A stretch of 41,455 nt of DNA from Aeromonas finlandensis (GCF_000764645.1 NZ_JRGK01000294.1:1-41455), one strand, 5' to 3'; shown: positions 25,434 to 35,157, counted from the first letter of the stretch. The notes: generated by a model not told the origin, from the letters alone. A program made the numbers and translations.

Positions 25434-26264
25434 TTAATCGGTATGGGATTTTTTCCTTAAAACCATGTGGATGGTTGATAGATAAAAGTAAAACATCCAG
25501 CTTAACCATATTGCAGCATCGTAATCTGTCTTTTGTCTGTCATTATGATGCCTTATTCCAAAATTGTTGGCTATATTAAATATGTCTTTTTCATCTTTCG
25601 TTGTAAGATGCTCTTGTAACTGAGGTCTTAAATACTCCAAAACATCGGCTAGGTCTCGTACTGCCTGACGTCTGTTATCAATGCTTGCGCCATGTCTACG
25701 AAAACTAGTTGTAGCCGCATTTATTCTATTTATTATTTTTTTGTCCTGGGATGGAATTTCTGCAGAGAATATCGCCTCGAAGCCCTTCTCAGGTATATGA
25801 AGCACCTCTCCACTATCTGTTAGTTCAAACTTCACTCTATAGTGGCCAAGCACAGTATTTATTTTTTCTTTAAATTCAATCTGACCATCTTCTTTACTAA
25901 ATTTTTCCCAATGCATCCCACATTCACCCCATGAATGCATTACTCCATCAATTGGTTTTGAAACCTTTTGGTAGAGGTATTCTATGATATCTAGAAGATC
26001 GTCCTCACTATATGATTTGCAATATAATTCAATTGGCCATAAATACTTTTTTCTGACTGACAATAGAATGTCTAGTTCGACATCCTTTATATTCCCTGTT
26101 ATCGGGCCAGCATCGACACAGTTAAACCCAAAGGCCTCATCGAAGTAACCTTCCGACATAAATTGATTGAAAACTCTAACAAATAGCTCAACGACATCCT
26201 GTAGTTCAAGACCATTGAGATTTGGATTGACTCCAATTCTTTGAGAGTAGAAAACATGAGACAT
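25434..26264 (-). CDS. AT-rich hypothetical protein, possibly a defence-type (AbiJ/HEPN-like) protein
   Basis: I do not recognise this 276-residue protein with certainty. It begins MSHVFYSQRIGVNPNLNGLE, with AGGTG six bases upstream; a GTG three codons earlier is possible. It has no signal peptide. The C-terminal third is helical and contains NNFGIRHHNDRQK, then a hydrophobic aromatic run (WLSWMFYFYLSTIHMVLR). The N terminus (FYSQRIGV) and the helical tail recall AbiJ-related HEPN proteins, but the canonical Rx4-6H motif is not cleanly present. Base composition is strikingly AT-rich compared with all neighbours, which argues for recent acquisition. It stands alone. Confidence 0.6.
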   Translation of the reverse strand: MSHVFYSQRIGVNPNLNGLELQDVVELFVRVFNQFMSEGYFDEAFGFNCVDAGPITGNIKDVELDILLSVRKKYLWPIELYCKSYSEDDLLDIIEYLYQKVSKPIDGVMHSWGECGMHWEKFSKEDGQIEFKEKINTVLGHYRVKFELTDSGEVLHIPEKGFEAIFSAEIPSQDKKIINRINAATTSFRRHGASIDNRRQAVRDLADVLEYLRPQLQEHLTTKDEKDIFNIANNFGIRHHNDRQKTDYDAAIWLSWMFYFYLSTIHMVLRKKSHTD

Positions 26265-26337
26265 ATCACGCACCTAGATAATTAATATTTGAGTCATTAT
26301 AAAGCTTGTCATGATTTATCTGAAGCTCATTAGGGCC

Positions 26338-26665
26338 GTAGGTTCGAATAGCGAAGCGTATTCGGACGATCGCGAAAGGGTGTTGCCGAGCGGTCGCTGA
26401 TATTCAGAGTTTCTTGCCTGTCTTGCCATGACCCGGTGTGCGGCGGCAAACGGACGATGATACTGCGCTAATCGACCCTACATTATGTGGCGTATTGTTA
26501 CCTCCCCCTCATCCCCAGCCCTTCTCCCGCAAGGGGAGAAGGGGGCGGAATGAATTCCGCTGATTGTGCGTTGGCTCTGTGGTGCGGGTAAATATGTGTG
26601 GCTTGGAATTGGCACGAACCATCCCCTCTCCCTCGGGAGAGGGCTAGGGTGAGGGGCCGCGATCT
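26338..26665. repeat. Intergenic repeat copy A (about 330 bp)
   Basis: This begins GTAGGTTCGAATAGCGAAGC, where GTTCGAATAGC and GCGTATTCGGAC form a hairpin. It continues through TGATATTCAGAGTTTCTTGC and CGGCAAACGGACGATGAT to palindromic pyrimidine/purine blocks (CCCTTCTCCC-N-GGGAGAAGGG type, then CCCTCTCCCTCGGGAGAGGG). Copy B repeats this order about 333 bp later. Short ORFs inside are by-products of the palindromes. Together the copies fill most of the 820-bp gene-free gap. Confidence 0.85.
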
Positions 26666-26670
26666 ATGTT

Positions 26671-27015
26671 GTAGGTTCGAATAGCGAAGCGTATTCGGAC
26701 GATCGCGAAAGGGTGTCGCCGAGAGGCCGCTGATATTCAGAGTTTCTTGCCTGTCTTGCCATGACTCAGTGCGCGGCGGCAAACGGACGATGATGCTGTG
26801 CTAATCGTCTCGACATGATGGGGCTTATTGTTACCTCCCCTCATCCCTGGCCCTTCTCCCCTTGTTTGTGATCAAGAGTGGGAGAGGGGGGGAAATAGGC
26901 GCCGCTGATTGTGCGTTGGCTCTGTGGTGCGGGTGAAGATGAGTGGCTTGGCATTGGCTCGGGGCCAGCCCCTCTCCCCACGTCGATGACGAAAAGTGGG
27001 GAAGGGGAGATGGCA
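26671..27015. repeat. Intergenic repeat copy B (about 345 bp)
   Basis: This is a diverged direct copy of the preceding repeat. Its first 140 bases are nearly identical to copy A. The central palindrome differs (CCTTGTTTGTGATCAAGAGTGGG replaces the short loop), then TGATTGTGCGTTGGCTCTGT realigns. It ends with CCCCTCTCCCCAC and a matching purine run. The palindromes resemble the REP-like repeats spread through many gammaproteobacterial genomes. Confidence 0.85.
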
Positions 27016-27084
27016 ATCGGGGGCGTTTTTCCGGGTTGATGTGCAAATCTCGGTGTGGCGGGTGCAGCCAGATCGCATCGGGTT

Positions 27085-27621
27085 TTAGTTGCCTGCCTTC
27101 TGTTTGACCGGAATATCTTCGACCAATACAGCAAATTCGATGCTGGTAATCTCATCGCTGTTCTTGCTGGCGAATTCAATAATGCCTTGGCTGGCGGACT
27201 TGGTGTTGTTTGGGGGCAGCAAATCGTTAAAAACGGAAAAGAAGGGATCTATCTCTGCTGTCATCCATAGCTTCACGTGGCACTTTTCCCCCCAGAACAT
27301 GAGATTCTGGAGCGGTGCGCCACCAAGAACCGAGCGCGGTGGTGTGAATGACTCCGTCGAGGTGGGCAACTCAGAAGTGTAAACCGCACGGCATGCGGGA
27401 GGAATGATGCTGCTGGCGGAGCGAGTATCTACGACAAACTTGTTGCCACTCACCCCCAGAGAGAAGGTGATGGGGGCGGAGACCCATTTCCCTGATGTAT
27501 GGAAGGCAAAAGGGCGGGCCTGCTCGAAGGCGAAATATTCGTTATCCAGCCTTGTTGTGACGCCTTGTGCGGTGGTCGCGACCACAAGACCCAAGATGGT
27601 CGCCAGTAATTTGAAATGCAT
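27085..27621 (-). CDS. Secreted protein of unknown function
   Basis: This 178-residue protein begins MHFKLLATILGLVVATTAQG, a typical signal peptide, so the product is expected in the periplasm or outside. I recognise no domain. The mature part is rich in Ser and Thr, has two Cys that might pair (PPACRAVYT and EKCHVKL), and no repeats. GGAGA about five bases upstream supports the ATG; 16 further codons upstream are open but unlikely. It is divergent from cphA, and the 331-bp gap between them may hold both promoters. Confidence 0.7.
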   Translation of the reverse strand: MHFKLLATILGLVVATTAQGVTTRLDNEYFAFEQARPFAFHTSGKWVSAPITFSLGVSGNKFVVDTRSASSIIPPACRAVYTSELPTSTESFTPPRSVLGGAPLQNLMFWGEKCHVKLWMTAEIDPFFSVFNDLLPPNNTKSASQGIIEFASKNSDEITSIEFAVLVEDIPVKQKAGN

Positions 27622-27736
27622 AGAGTCTCCGGTTTGATGGGTACACTGCGGGGCAGCGCGAAGGTTCACGATCGCACTCTATGACATTGCCCATCTCTCA
27701 GTCATCTCTTGCCGGGATTTTTGCGTCAATGTCTGG

Positions 27737-28717
<981 letters not shown>

Positions 28718-28790
28718 GGGTTGCGCGACAGAGAGTCTGCAAGCCTTGCCATCACTGCGATTGGTGGTTAGAACAGCACCCCACAACACG

Positions 28791-28819
28791 CCCGCTCTCA
28801 GGAAATGAGCGGGGGTTTT
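28791..28819 (+). terminator. Terminator of cphA
   Basis: CCCGCTC pairs with GAGCGGG around a nine-base loop, followed by GG and TTTT. Confidence 0.75.
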
Positions 28820-28932
28820 GCGTCTGCGGCTTTTTTGGTGGCTGTGAGTGCGCGGCATTAAGGCTGTTCAAGGGGGGTGGGCTTTCATAAGATGGCGTTT
28901 AGTCATTCCCCGGAAAGCCATAAATTTTCGTT

Positions 28933-30207
28933 ATGCAATACGCCTCTCTTGCGCGCCTCAAGCAGGCCTTTATCACCGGGATGTGGGCCTCGCTGGTCAG
29001 CATCGTTATCGGCTTCGCCTTCAAGGTGTGGCTGGCGCAGTGGGTCGCCAAGGGGGAGCTGGCGCTGTTCAACAGCGTGGTGGATTTGGTCTCCCTCTCC
29101 TTTATCCTGATGACAGGTTTTCGCTCCTCCATGGTGGTGAGCTACTCCCAGACCAAAAACGATCGGGACATCATCAATATCTTCCGCTACTTCCTTATCG
29201 GCATCGTGCTGCTCACCTGGGGGGCGGTGATCCCCTATATCAAGTACGGGCTCCATATCCGGGTGGAGTATCTGCAACTGGTGGGGGTCATCTTCGGGCT
29301 GGGGCTCAAGGTCTACTTCACCAATCTGGTGGCCATGTACCGGATGTATGCGCTCTCCAACCGGGTCACCTGGCTGGAGCCGCTGGCCAACGGTCTGCTG
29401 TTTATGGCCTGCTATTTCGGGCTGGGGATGGATGCGCTTGCCTCGCTCTTCTACGGGCTGACCTTCTCCTCGCTCGCCATCGCCGGTTATATGTATGTTT
29501 CGCGCCGTCGGGCCATCGCCACCAAGCCGCTGGCCAAGGTGGCGCTCGGCCCCGAGATGGTGAGCTATGTGAAGAAGAGCTTTACCGCCTCGCTGGAGGC
29601 GGGGGCCAGCATCCTGATGATCTACATCACAGTGCTGCTCACCATCCGCCACTTCAGCATCGACGAGCTGGGGGATTTTCAGGTGGTGGTGCGCCCCATC
29701 TTCACCTATATGACCACTCTGTTTGTCTTCCCCATCTACCGCTTTGTGCTGCCTGAGCTGGCGGTCAATCTGCGCAATGGCGATCACCGTCAGATCAGGA
29801 TGATCCGGCGCTGGATCTTCCGCCTCTCCGCCATCGTCAGTCTGGCCTTCTTTGGCTTGATGCTGCTGGCGGGCAAACCGCTGGTGTTGCTGTTGTTCCC
29901 CGCCGACTACGTGGGGGCGGTACCGGTGCTGTTCCACTTCTCCATCTTCTTTATCTTTATGATGCTCAACGGCTATCAGCTCGCCTATATCAAGGCTCAC
30001 GGCCACTTTACCCAGAGCTTGCTGATCCGGCTGGCGGGCATAGTGGCGCTGGTCGCCGCCTACTATCTGGTGGCCGAGTTCACCGCCAACGTGGTGGCGA
30101 TTATCGTGGCGCTGGGCCTTGGCTATATGGTGATGTTTATCCTCTCGACCCTGGCGGAGCGGCAGATCCTGCGTACCCTGCCACCCGAGCGGGCGACGGC
30201 GCCCTAG
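28933..30207 (+). CDS. Polysaccharide-flippase-like membrane protein (MOP superfamily)
   Basis: This 424-residue inner-membrane protein begins MQYASLARLKQAFITGMWAS. It has about twelve hydrophobic segments and the Wzx/PST layout: an amphipathic start, FKVWLAQWVAKGELALFNSV, and a mid-protein pair of helices after a basic loop (VSRRRAIATKPLAK). Such proteins flip lipid-linked oligosaccharides. No glycosyltransferase or polysaccharide gene is nearby, so the cargo is unknown. No Shine-Dalgarno is visible before the ATG at 28933, so the start is not secure. A strong terminator follows. Confidence 0.8.
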   Translation: MQYASLARLKQAFITGMWASLVSIVIGFAFKVWLAQWVAKGELALFNSVVDLVSLSFILMTGFRSSMVVSYSQTKNDRDIINIFRYFLIGIVLLTWGAVIPYIKYGLHIRVEYLQLVGVIFGLGLKVYFTNLVAMYRMYALSNRVTWLEPLANGLLFMACYFGLGMDALASLFYGLTFSSLAIAGYMYVSRRRAIATKPLAKVALGPEMVSYVKKSFTASLEAGASILMIYITVLLTIRHFSIDELGDFQVVVRPIFTYMTTLFVFPIYRFVLPELAVNLRNGDHRQIRMIRRWIFRLSAIVSLAFFGLMLLAGKPLVLLLFPADYVGAVPVLFHFSIFFIFMMLNGYQLAYIKAHGHFTQSLLIRLAGIVALVAAYYLVAEFTANVVAIIVALGLGYMVMFILSTLAERQILRTLPPERATAP

Positions 30208-30275
30208 CTGCGAGTGTGCGGGGTATCTGTGAACACAAGGGGTTGGCAGGAGAGGATGGTGTGAAGCGTCAAAGC

Positions 30276-30307
30276 AAAGAGAACGCCCGATCGGGCGTTC
30301 TCTTTTT
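30276..30307. terminator. Terminator after the flippase gene
   Basis: A perfect inverted repeat with arms AAAGAGAACGCCC and complement around GATC ends in a T-run. It is flanked by As, so may be bidirectional for the convergent helicase gene. The rest of the gap from 30208 to 30531 holds a tandem repeat (separate entry) and no recognisable gene. Confidence 0.9.
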
Positions 30308-30480
30308 ATGGGGCTTGTAGCCCCGCTGTTGCCCCTTTATGGCAGACGGGGCGTGGCGGGGGCCGGTATAAGCTGGAGTTGGGTCATTTCGGGAAAACCC
30401 ATAAATCCTGCTTATAGTGAGCCTGTTTGCCGCTGCGTCACCTGCACGGCGAAAAGCGGCCGCGCAGGGGCTTGCTCCGG

Positions 30481-30522
30481 TTTGCAGGGATTGATTTGCA
30501 GGGATTGGTTTGAAGGGATTGG
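30481..30522. repeat. Three 14-bp tandem repeats downstream of the helicase gene
   Basis: TTTGCAGGGATTGA, TTTGCAGGGATTGG and TTTGAAGGGATTGG follow one another without gaps and end nine bases from the helicase stop codon. They would lie in the helicase mRNA 3' region. Confidence 0.85.
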
Positions 30523-30531
30523 CGCGGGCCG

Positions 30532-31782
30532 TTAGCGCCGCCCTTTACCACCCTTGTTGCCAGCGAGGGCCTGCTTTCTGGCGCGCTGCTTCTGGGCCGC
30601 CTTGCTGTTGCGGCGCGGCTCGGGCTCGAAGCGGGTCAGATCCGGCTCAAAGCCGGGGAACCACTGCTGGGGCAAACGGGTGTCGAGTACCGCTTCCACC
30701 TTCTCCAACAGCGGCGCATCTTCCGGGCTGAACAGGGTAATGGCGAGCCCCTTGTTGCCAGCACGGCCGGTGCGACCGATGCGGTGGACGTAATCCTCCG
30801 CCACAAACGGGAACTCAAGGTTAATCACGTAGTTGAGATCCGTGATATCGAGACCGCGGGCCGCCACGTCGGTGGCAACCAGCGCCTGCAGGGTGCCAGC
30901 GCGAAACTCCAGCAGCACTTTTTCCCGCGCGCTTTGCGACAGATCGCCGTGGAAGGCCAGCGCATTGATGCCCGCTTTGCCGAGCTGCTGGGCCAGCTTG
31001 TCGGCCCCTTGGCGGGTGCGGCTGAAGATCAGGGCCGGTGCCCAGCCTTTCACTTTCAGCATGTGCTCGACCAGCGCCAGCTTGCGGTCGCTGTCCACGG
31101 TATAAACCCGCTGCTCCACCTCGGCCGCTGTGGTGTTGCGCGGCGCCACTTCAATCAGCTCCGGGTCGCGCAGCAGCACCTTGCTCAAGGCAAACAGGTT
31201 ATCGTCGCAGGTGGCGGAGAAGAGCAGGGTCTGGCGATCCGCCGGGATCTGTTTGAGCAGCGCCTTGATCTCGTCCATAAAGCCCATGTCGAGCATGCGA
31301 TCCGCTTCATCAAACACCAGATGGCGCAGGCTATCTAGGCTCAATGCCCCCTGACGCAGATGGTCGAGCAGGCGGCCTGGGGTGGCGATCAGCAGATCCA
31401 CCCCGGCTTGAAGCGCTTCGACCTGCGCCGCGATACTCACCCCGCCGTAGACCAAGGTGCTGGTGAGACCGGTGCCCTGACCGTAGCGCGCCACACTCTC
31501 GGCGACCTGCACCGCCAGCTCGCGGGTCGGCACCAGTACCAGCGCGCGGATCGGACGCGGGGACTCTGCTTGTGGCTGTTGCATCAGCTGCTCCAGCAGC
31601 GGCAGCACAAAGGCGGCGGTCTTGCCGGTGCCGGTCTGGGCCCCCGCCATCAGATCCCGCCCCGCCAGAATGACGGGGATGGCGTTGGCCTGAATGGGGG
31701 TGGGGGCGGCATAGCCCAGCTCGCTCAGGGTCTGCTGCAGACGGGGGGAGAGGGCCAGTTCGGCAAAGGAGGCAATGGACAT
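30532..31782 (-). CDS. rhlE: DEAD-box ATP-dependent RNA helicase, RhlE type
   Basis: This 416-residue cytoplasmic helicase begins MSIASFAELALSPRLQQTLS. Motifs in order are the Q-motif region PTPIQANAIP, AQTGTGKT (Walker A), PTRELA, TPGR, DEAD (VFDEADRMLDMGF), SAT and HRIGRTGR. A short basic tail (KAAQKQRARKQALAGNKGGK) gives RNA affinity. DEADRMLDMGF and the length fit the RhlE group, linked to ribosome assembly and RNA turnover; CsdA/SrmB-like assignment is less likely. The chosen ATG has no strong Shine-Dalgarno, and an upstream GTG (31821) is open. Confidence 0.92.
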   Translation of the reverse strand: MSIASFAELALSPRLQQTLSELGYAAPTPIQANAIPVILAGRDLMAGAQTGTGKTAAFVLPLLEQLMQQPQAESPRPIRALVLVPTRELAVQVAESVARYGQGTGLTSTLVYGGVSIAAQVEALQAGVDLLIATPGRLLDHLRQGALSLDSLRHLVFDEADRMLDMGFMDEIKALLKQIPADRQTLLFSATCDDNLFALSKVLLRDPELIEVAPRNTTAAEVEQRVYTVDSDRKLALVEHMLKVKGWAPALIFSRTRQGADKLAQQLGKAGINALAFHGDLSQSAREKVLLEFRAGTLQALVATDVAARGLDITDLNYVINLEFPFVAEDYVHRIGRTGRAGNKGLAITLFSPEDAPLLEKVEAVLDTRLPQQWFPGFEPDLTRFEPEPRRNSKAAQKQRARKQALAGNKGGKGRR

Positions 31783-31880
31783 AGAGGGCACCAGTATGGG
31801 GTTATCGCGGCCAGCGGCCACAACGACACAATCATCGTGGCCGCGATGGTAACAGAAGCAGGGGGATCGGCAGAAGGCGG

Positions 31881-33386
31881 CTATGCCCCTGCTGCGTCCG
31901 GCAACGGGCGGATCAGCCGGATCGTGTTGCCCTCGTAGCAGGCGATGTTGTGCTTGCCCTGCTGTTTGACGTGGTAGAGCAGCTCATCGGCCAGCTGGAC
32001 CGCCTCGGTGACGGTGAGGTAGTCGCGAATGCGGATCACCCCGGCGGAGAAGGTGATGGGGATGGGCAGCTCGGGGATCAGGAGTGGCCGGTTCAGCAGG
32101 CGACCAGCCGAGCGGATCATCATCTCGTCACTCCCCATCCCCTTGAACAGCAAGATGAACTCTTCGCCACCCCAGCGAATGGCGGTATCGACCTTGCGGG
32201 TGTTGCCCTGGAGGTAACGGGCAAAGGCGATCAGCGCTGCATCGCCGGTGGTGTGGCCATAACGGTCGTTGATCGATTTGAAGTTGTCGATATCGAGGAT
32301 CATCAGGTAGTCATGCTCGTGCAGTAGGGGCTGATTGAGGATCTCCCGCCGCGGCAGCTTGGTCAGGTGGTCGGTGCGCGCAAGGGCGTGCAGCCGCTGA
32401 TAGAGCTGCTTCCAGGCCACCATGCCCAGCAGCAGGGCGATAAGATAGACCTTGAAGGCGGGGCTGTGCAGCGCCAGCTTGACGAAATCGATCCAGGAGT
32501 AGGACCACTTCAGGTAGAGACCCACCCCCGCCTTGGTGCGCATAAAGGGTTTGCTCAGGCAGACGTGCCAGCGATGGCAAGGCTCGGCCTCCTCAAACGA
32601 GATGGTGGTGCGGGTCGGGTTGATGGTGTCGAAGGGGTGCAGTACATCCCGAAACGCGTCATCGACGGCGATGTCGATCCCGAGCAGCCCGTATTGGTAG
32701 CCGCCTTGCCCCGACTGATGGATGAAGGGGAAGTGCATCACTATGGTGTTGCGCATGCTGAAGTTGTCGATCTCGATATCGGAGACAAAGGCTTCATCGA
32801 CGCTGCAGAGGGTGTGGCTGGTAGCAAAACCGGCGCAGCCAAAGTAGTGGTACCAGGCGGGCAGGGTCATCAGATCCACCTTGATCGGCGCCAGTTTGAC
32901 GGGCAGCACATTGTTGGCGGAGACCATGCCGATCAGCCGGTAGTCGTTCCAGATGGTGTAGATGTTGATCACCTCCGGGTAGGAGAGGGCATAGCGGAAG
33001 GTGTTGAGGATATTGGCGGCCGGGTATTGCAGCGGCACATCGGCAAAGCGCTGCTTGCTTCTCAGGTCGTAGCCATAGAGGTAGCTGGTGTTCGGCTTGT
33101 TACGGGTGAGGTGGGCGGGGGTCTCCAGCGACTGATGGTATGTGAGATAGCGGAGGATATTCTCCACCTCGAGGATCTTGGCCCGCTGATAGAAGACCTC
33201 GAACACGTTCTTCTGTCTGGCGGTGATGAGATCCATGTCGTGCTGGATATTGAGATAGGTGTAATAGAAGACAGTGCCCAGCCCGGTCAGCGTGAGCAGT
33301 ACCCATCCCAGCATTTTGAAGATGAACCGGCGAGCAAAGGCAGCTGGCCAGTGAATGGCAGGAGATTTTCTTAAAAGTGGGATCAT
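31881..33386 (-). CDS. Membrane-bound diguanylate cyclase (GGDEF domain)
   Basis: This 501-residue inner-membrane protein makes c-di-GMP from two GTP. TM1 is at about residues 24-45 and TM2 at about 308-326. Between them a periplasmic sensor of about 260 residues contains several Cys (CAGFATSHTLC, EAEPCHRWHVC). The GGDEF domain (340-490) starts ARTDHLTKLPRR, has DIDNFKSINDRYGHTTGD for Mg/GTP binding, and carries an intact GGEEF signature at 406-410, so it is predicted active. I see no clear RxxD inhibitory site before it. No strong Shine-Dalgarno precedes the ATG at 33386; a later ATG at residue 25 is a second choice. Confidence 0.92.
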   Translation of the reverse strand: MIPLLRKSPAIHWPAAFARRFIFKMLGWVLLTLTGLGTVFYYTYLNIQHDMDLITARQKNVFEVFYQRAKILEVENILRYLTYHQSLETPAHLTRNKPNTSYLYGYDLRSKQRFADVPLQYPAANILNTFRYALSYPEVINIYTIWNDYRLIGMVSANNVLPVKLAPIKVDLMTLPAWYHYFGCAGFATSHTLCSVDEAFVSDIEIDNFSMRNTIVMHFPFIHQSGQGGYQYGLLGIDIAVDDAFRDVLHPFDTINPTRTTISFEEAEPCHRWHVCLSKPFMRTKAGVGLYLKWSYSWIDFVKLALHSPAFKVYLIALLLGMVAWKQLYQRLHALARTDHLTKLPRREILNQPLLHEHDYLMILDIDNFKSINDRYGHTTGDAALIAFARYLQGNTRKVDTAIRWGGEEFILLFKGMGSDEMMIRSAGRLLNRPLLIPELPIPITFSAGVIRIRDYLTVTEAVQLADELLYHVKQQGKHNIACYEGNTIRLIRPLPDAAGA

Positions 33387-33513
33387 AGGAGTCTGAATGA
33401 GGTATCGATAGGGGGCGTGGGCGCCAAGCGAGCGGAGTATACGCGAAAGAAACCCCGATAGTATCTGCCGTCAACGCAAGCCAGACGCGGCAGCCCTTAT
33501 CACTGATGCCTCG

Positions 33514-33978
33514 TTACTCCACGATCAGCACACTCTCGCTGGCCAGATGGTGCAGCCACTCCCTGACGATCAACAGCACGGCGGCAAAGTGCTCGTCGCG
33601 GGGCAGCAAGCTGGTGGCGAGGGGATCCCCTTCCGCCATGGCGGCCAGCTGGCCGAACGCCTGCTCCACCAGATCCCGGCTCAGTTCATTGTCCCCCAGC
33701 AGCTCCGCCAGCGAAGGGCGGCTGCGCAGGGTCAGCTGCAAACCGGGCGGGATCTGCGGGGCGATGCGCATCAGCTCATCCTCCACCACCATGATGGCGC
33801 GCTCCAGTTCGAGCGGGGTGGGTGGCGCGTGGCGAAACGGCCCGGGCTGGATGGCGTGGGTGCCAAAGGCCAGCGGGTAGTGTGACGGGGCCGCATCTGG
33901 CTGGCTCAGCCAGAGCTGGCTGCTCTGTTCACCAATCTCCAGCAGCAGGGTCATCGTTTCCGGTACCGGTTGTGTCAT
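33514..33978 (-). CDS. Conserved-looking hypothetical protein
   Basis: I do not recognise this 154-residue cytoplasmic protein. It begins MTQPVPETMTLLLEIGEQSS. It has no signal peptide or membrane segment. The pattern suggests an N-terminal beta-rich part (TLLLEIGEQSSQLWLS; PLAFGTHAIQPGPFRH) and a helical C-terminal half (ELERAIMVVEDELMRIA; RDLVEQAFGQLAAMAEG; FAAVLLIVREWLHHLAS). AGGAG nine bases before the ATG supports it as real. It lies 127 bp upstream of, and in the same orientation as, the diguanylate cyclase gene, so co-transcription with it is possible. Confidence 0.7.
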   Translation of the reverse strand: MTQPVPETMTLLLEIGEQSSQLWLSQPDAAPSHYPLAFGTHAIQPGPFRHAPPTPLELERAIMVVEDELMRIAPQIPPGLQLTLRSRPSLAELLGDNELSRDLVEQAFGQLAAMAEGDPLATSLLPRDEHFAAVLLIVREWLHHLASESVLIVE

Positions 33979-34176
33979 GGGGCTGAGCTCCTGTATTGTA
34001 AACGTTTTCCCACTCTACCCTTGATACCTCCCCCGCCGTTATTTGGCGAGCACAATTTCTGCGACCTGCGGCGCACTTTCGCGCAAACCCCTTGCAAAAA
34101 AATCCATTAATGGCAGTCTGGATGTCTAAATGGCTGTTTGTCGTTTTTCGTCCTTACATGATTCAGGAGTTCAGAT

Positions 34177-35085
34177 ATGGATATTCGCACCGCTCCCCGC
34201 GCCATCGCGCTTGCTCTCATGCTGGCCAGCGGCATTGCCGCCGCCAACGAGGCGCTGGTGATCCAGACCGATTTCGGCCTCAAAGATGGCGCCGTGTCGG
34301 CCATGAAGGGGGTCGCCTTCGGGGTGGATCGCACCCTGCCGCTCTATGACCTGACCCACGAGATCCCGGCCTATAACATCTGGGAAGCCTCCTACCGCCT
34401 CTACCAGACTTTGCAGTATTGGCCGAAGGGCACCGTCTTCGTCAGCGTGGTGGATCCGGGTGTCGGCACCGATCGCAAGTCGGTGGTGCTCAAGACCAAG
34501 AGCGGCCACTACATCGTTACCCCGGATAACGGCACCCTGACCCTGGTGGCGGAGCACTTCGGTATCGACACCGTGCGCCAGATTGACGAGAAGACCAACC
34601 GCCTCAAGGGTTCCGAGAAGTCCTACACCTTCCACGGCCGCGACGTCTACGCCTACACCGGCGCCCGTCTCGCTTCTGGCGCCATCAGCTACGAGCAGGT
34701 TGGCCCGAAACTGCCTGCCGAGGTGGTGAAGATCCCCTATCAGGCTGCGGTCGCCGAGAAAGATGGCACCCTCAAGGGCACCATCCCTATCCTCGATGTG
34801 CAGTACGGCAACGTCTGGACCAATATCGACGATGCGCTGCTGACCAAGGCGGGGATCAACAAGGGGGATACCGCCTGCATCAAGATCAGCGAAGGCTCCG
34901 CGGTCAAATATGATGGCAAGGCACCCTACGTCAGCAGCTTTGGCGATGTGCCGGAAGGGCAGCCGCTGGTCTACCTCAACAGCCTGCTGCAGGTGTCGGT
35001 GGCGCTAAATATGGACAGCTTCGCCGCCAAGCATCAGGTGCAATCCGGTGCCAACTGGCATATCAGCCTGAAGAAGTGCTCCTGA
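34177..35085 (+). CDS. Exported SAM hydroxide adenosyltransferase (DUF62) family protein
   Basis: Members of this family (relatives of fluorinase and chlorinase) hydrolyse S-adenosylmethionine to adenosine and methionine using an activated water. The catalytic Asp-Arg-His set is present: D93 (DPGVGTDR), R100 and H153 (FHGRD). TDFGLKDG near the mature N terminus and PDNG are also typical. The 302-residue precursor has a signal peptide (MDIRTAPRAIALALMLASGI, cleavage near AAAN), which is odd because SAM is cytoplasmic. CAGGAG seven bases before the ATG supports this start, and the signal peptide would be lost only if translation began downstream at M43. Confidence 0.9.
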   Translation: MDIRTAPRAIALALMLASGIAAANEALVIQTDFGLKDGAVSAMKGVAFGVDRTLPLYDLTHEIPAYNIWEASYRLYQTLQYWPKGTVFVSVVDPGVGTDRKSVVLKTKSGHYIVTPDNGTLTLVAEHFGIDTVRQIDEKTNRLKGSEKSYTFHGRDVYAYTGARLASGAISYEQVGPKLPAEVVKIPYQAAVAEKDGTLKGTIPILDVQYGNVWTNIDDALLTKAGINKGDTACIKISEGSAVKYDGKAPYVSSFGDVPEGQPLVYLNSLLQVSVALNMDSFAAKHQVQSGANWHISLKKCS

Positions 35086-35120
35086 AGATTGTCGGGCTTT
35101 CGACAAGCGGGTTTGAAGCA

Positions 35121-35151
35121 AGAGAGGGCAGCCAAAGAGGCTGCCCTCTCT
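35121..35151 (+). terminator. Hairpin after the DUF62 gene
   Basis: A 13-bp stem (AGAGAGGGCAGCC and complement) with loop AAAGA ends the gene. The T-run is missing, so termination may be partial. Confidence 0.6.
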
Positions 35152-35157
35152 CATTGT

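Noticed and set aside
25434-26264. Firm assignment of the AT-rich gene as a HEPN toxin
   Set aside because: The Arg-His stretch in GIRHHNDRQ does not give a clear Rx4-6H motif, so the assignment is kept as a possibility only.
26338-26355. tRNA T-loop-like GGTTCGAAT in the repeats
   Set aside because: The sequence belongs to the repeat hairpin. No cloverleaf, anticodon arm or CCA end could be traced around either copy.
26498-27179. Several minus-strand ORFs of 68-112 codons in the repeat region
   Set aside because: They follow the palindromic CCCTCTCCC-type repeats, give low-complexity peptides such as LTLALSRGRGD, and overlap each other in several frames. No ribosome site supports them.
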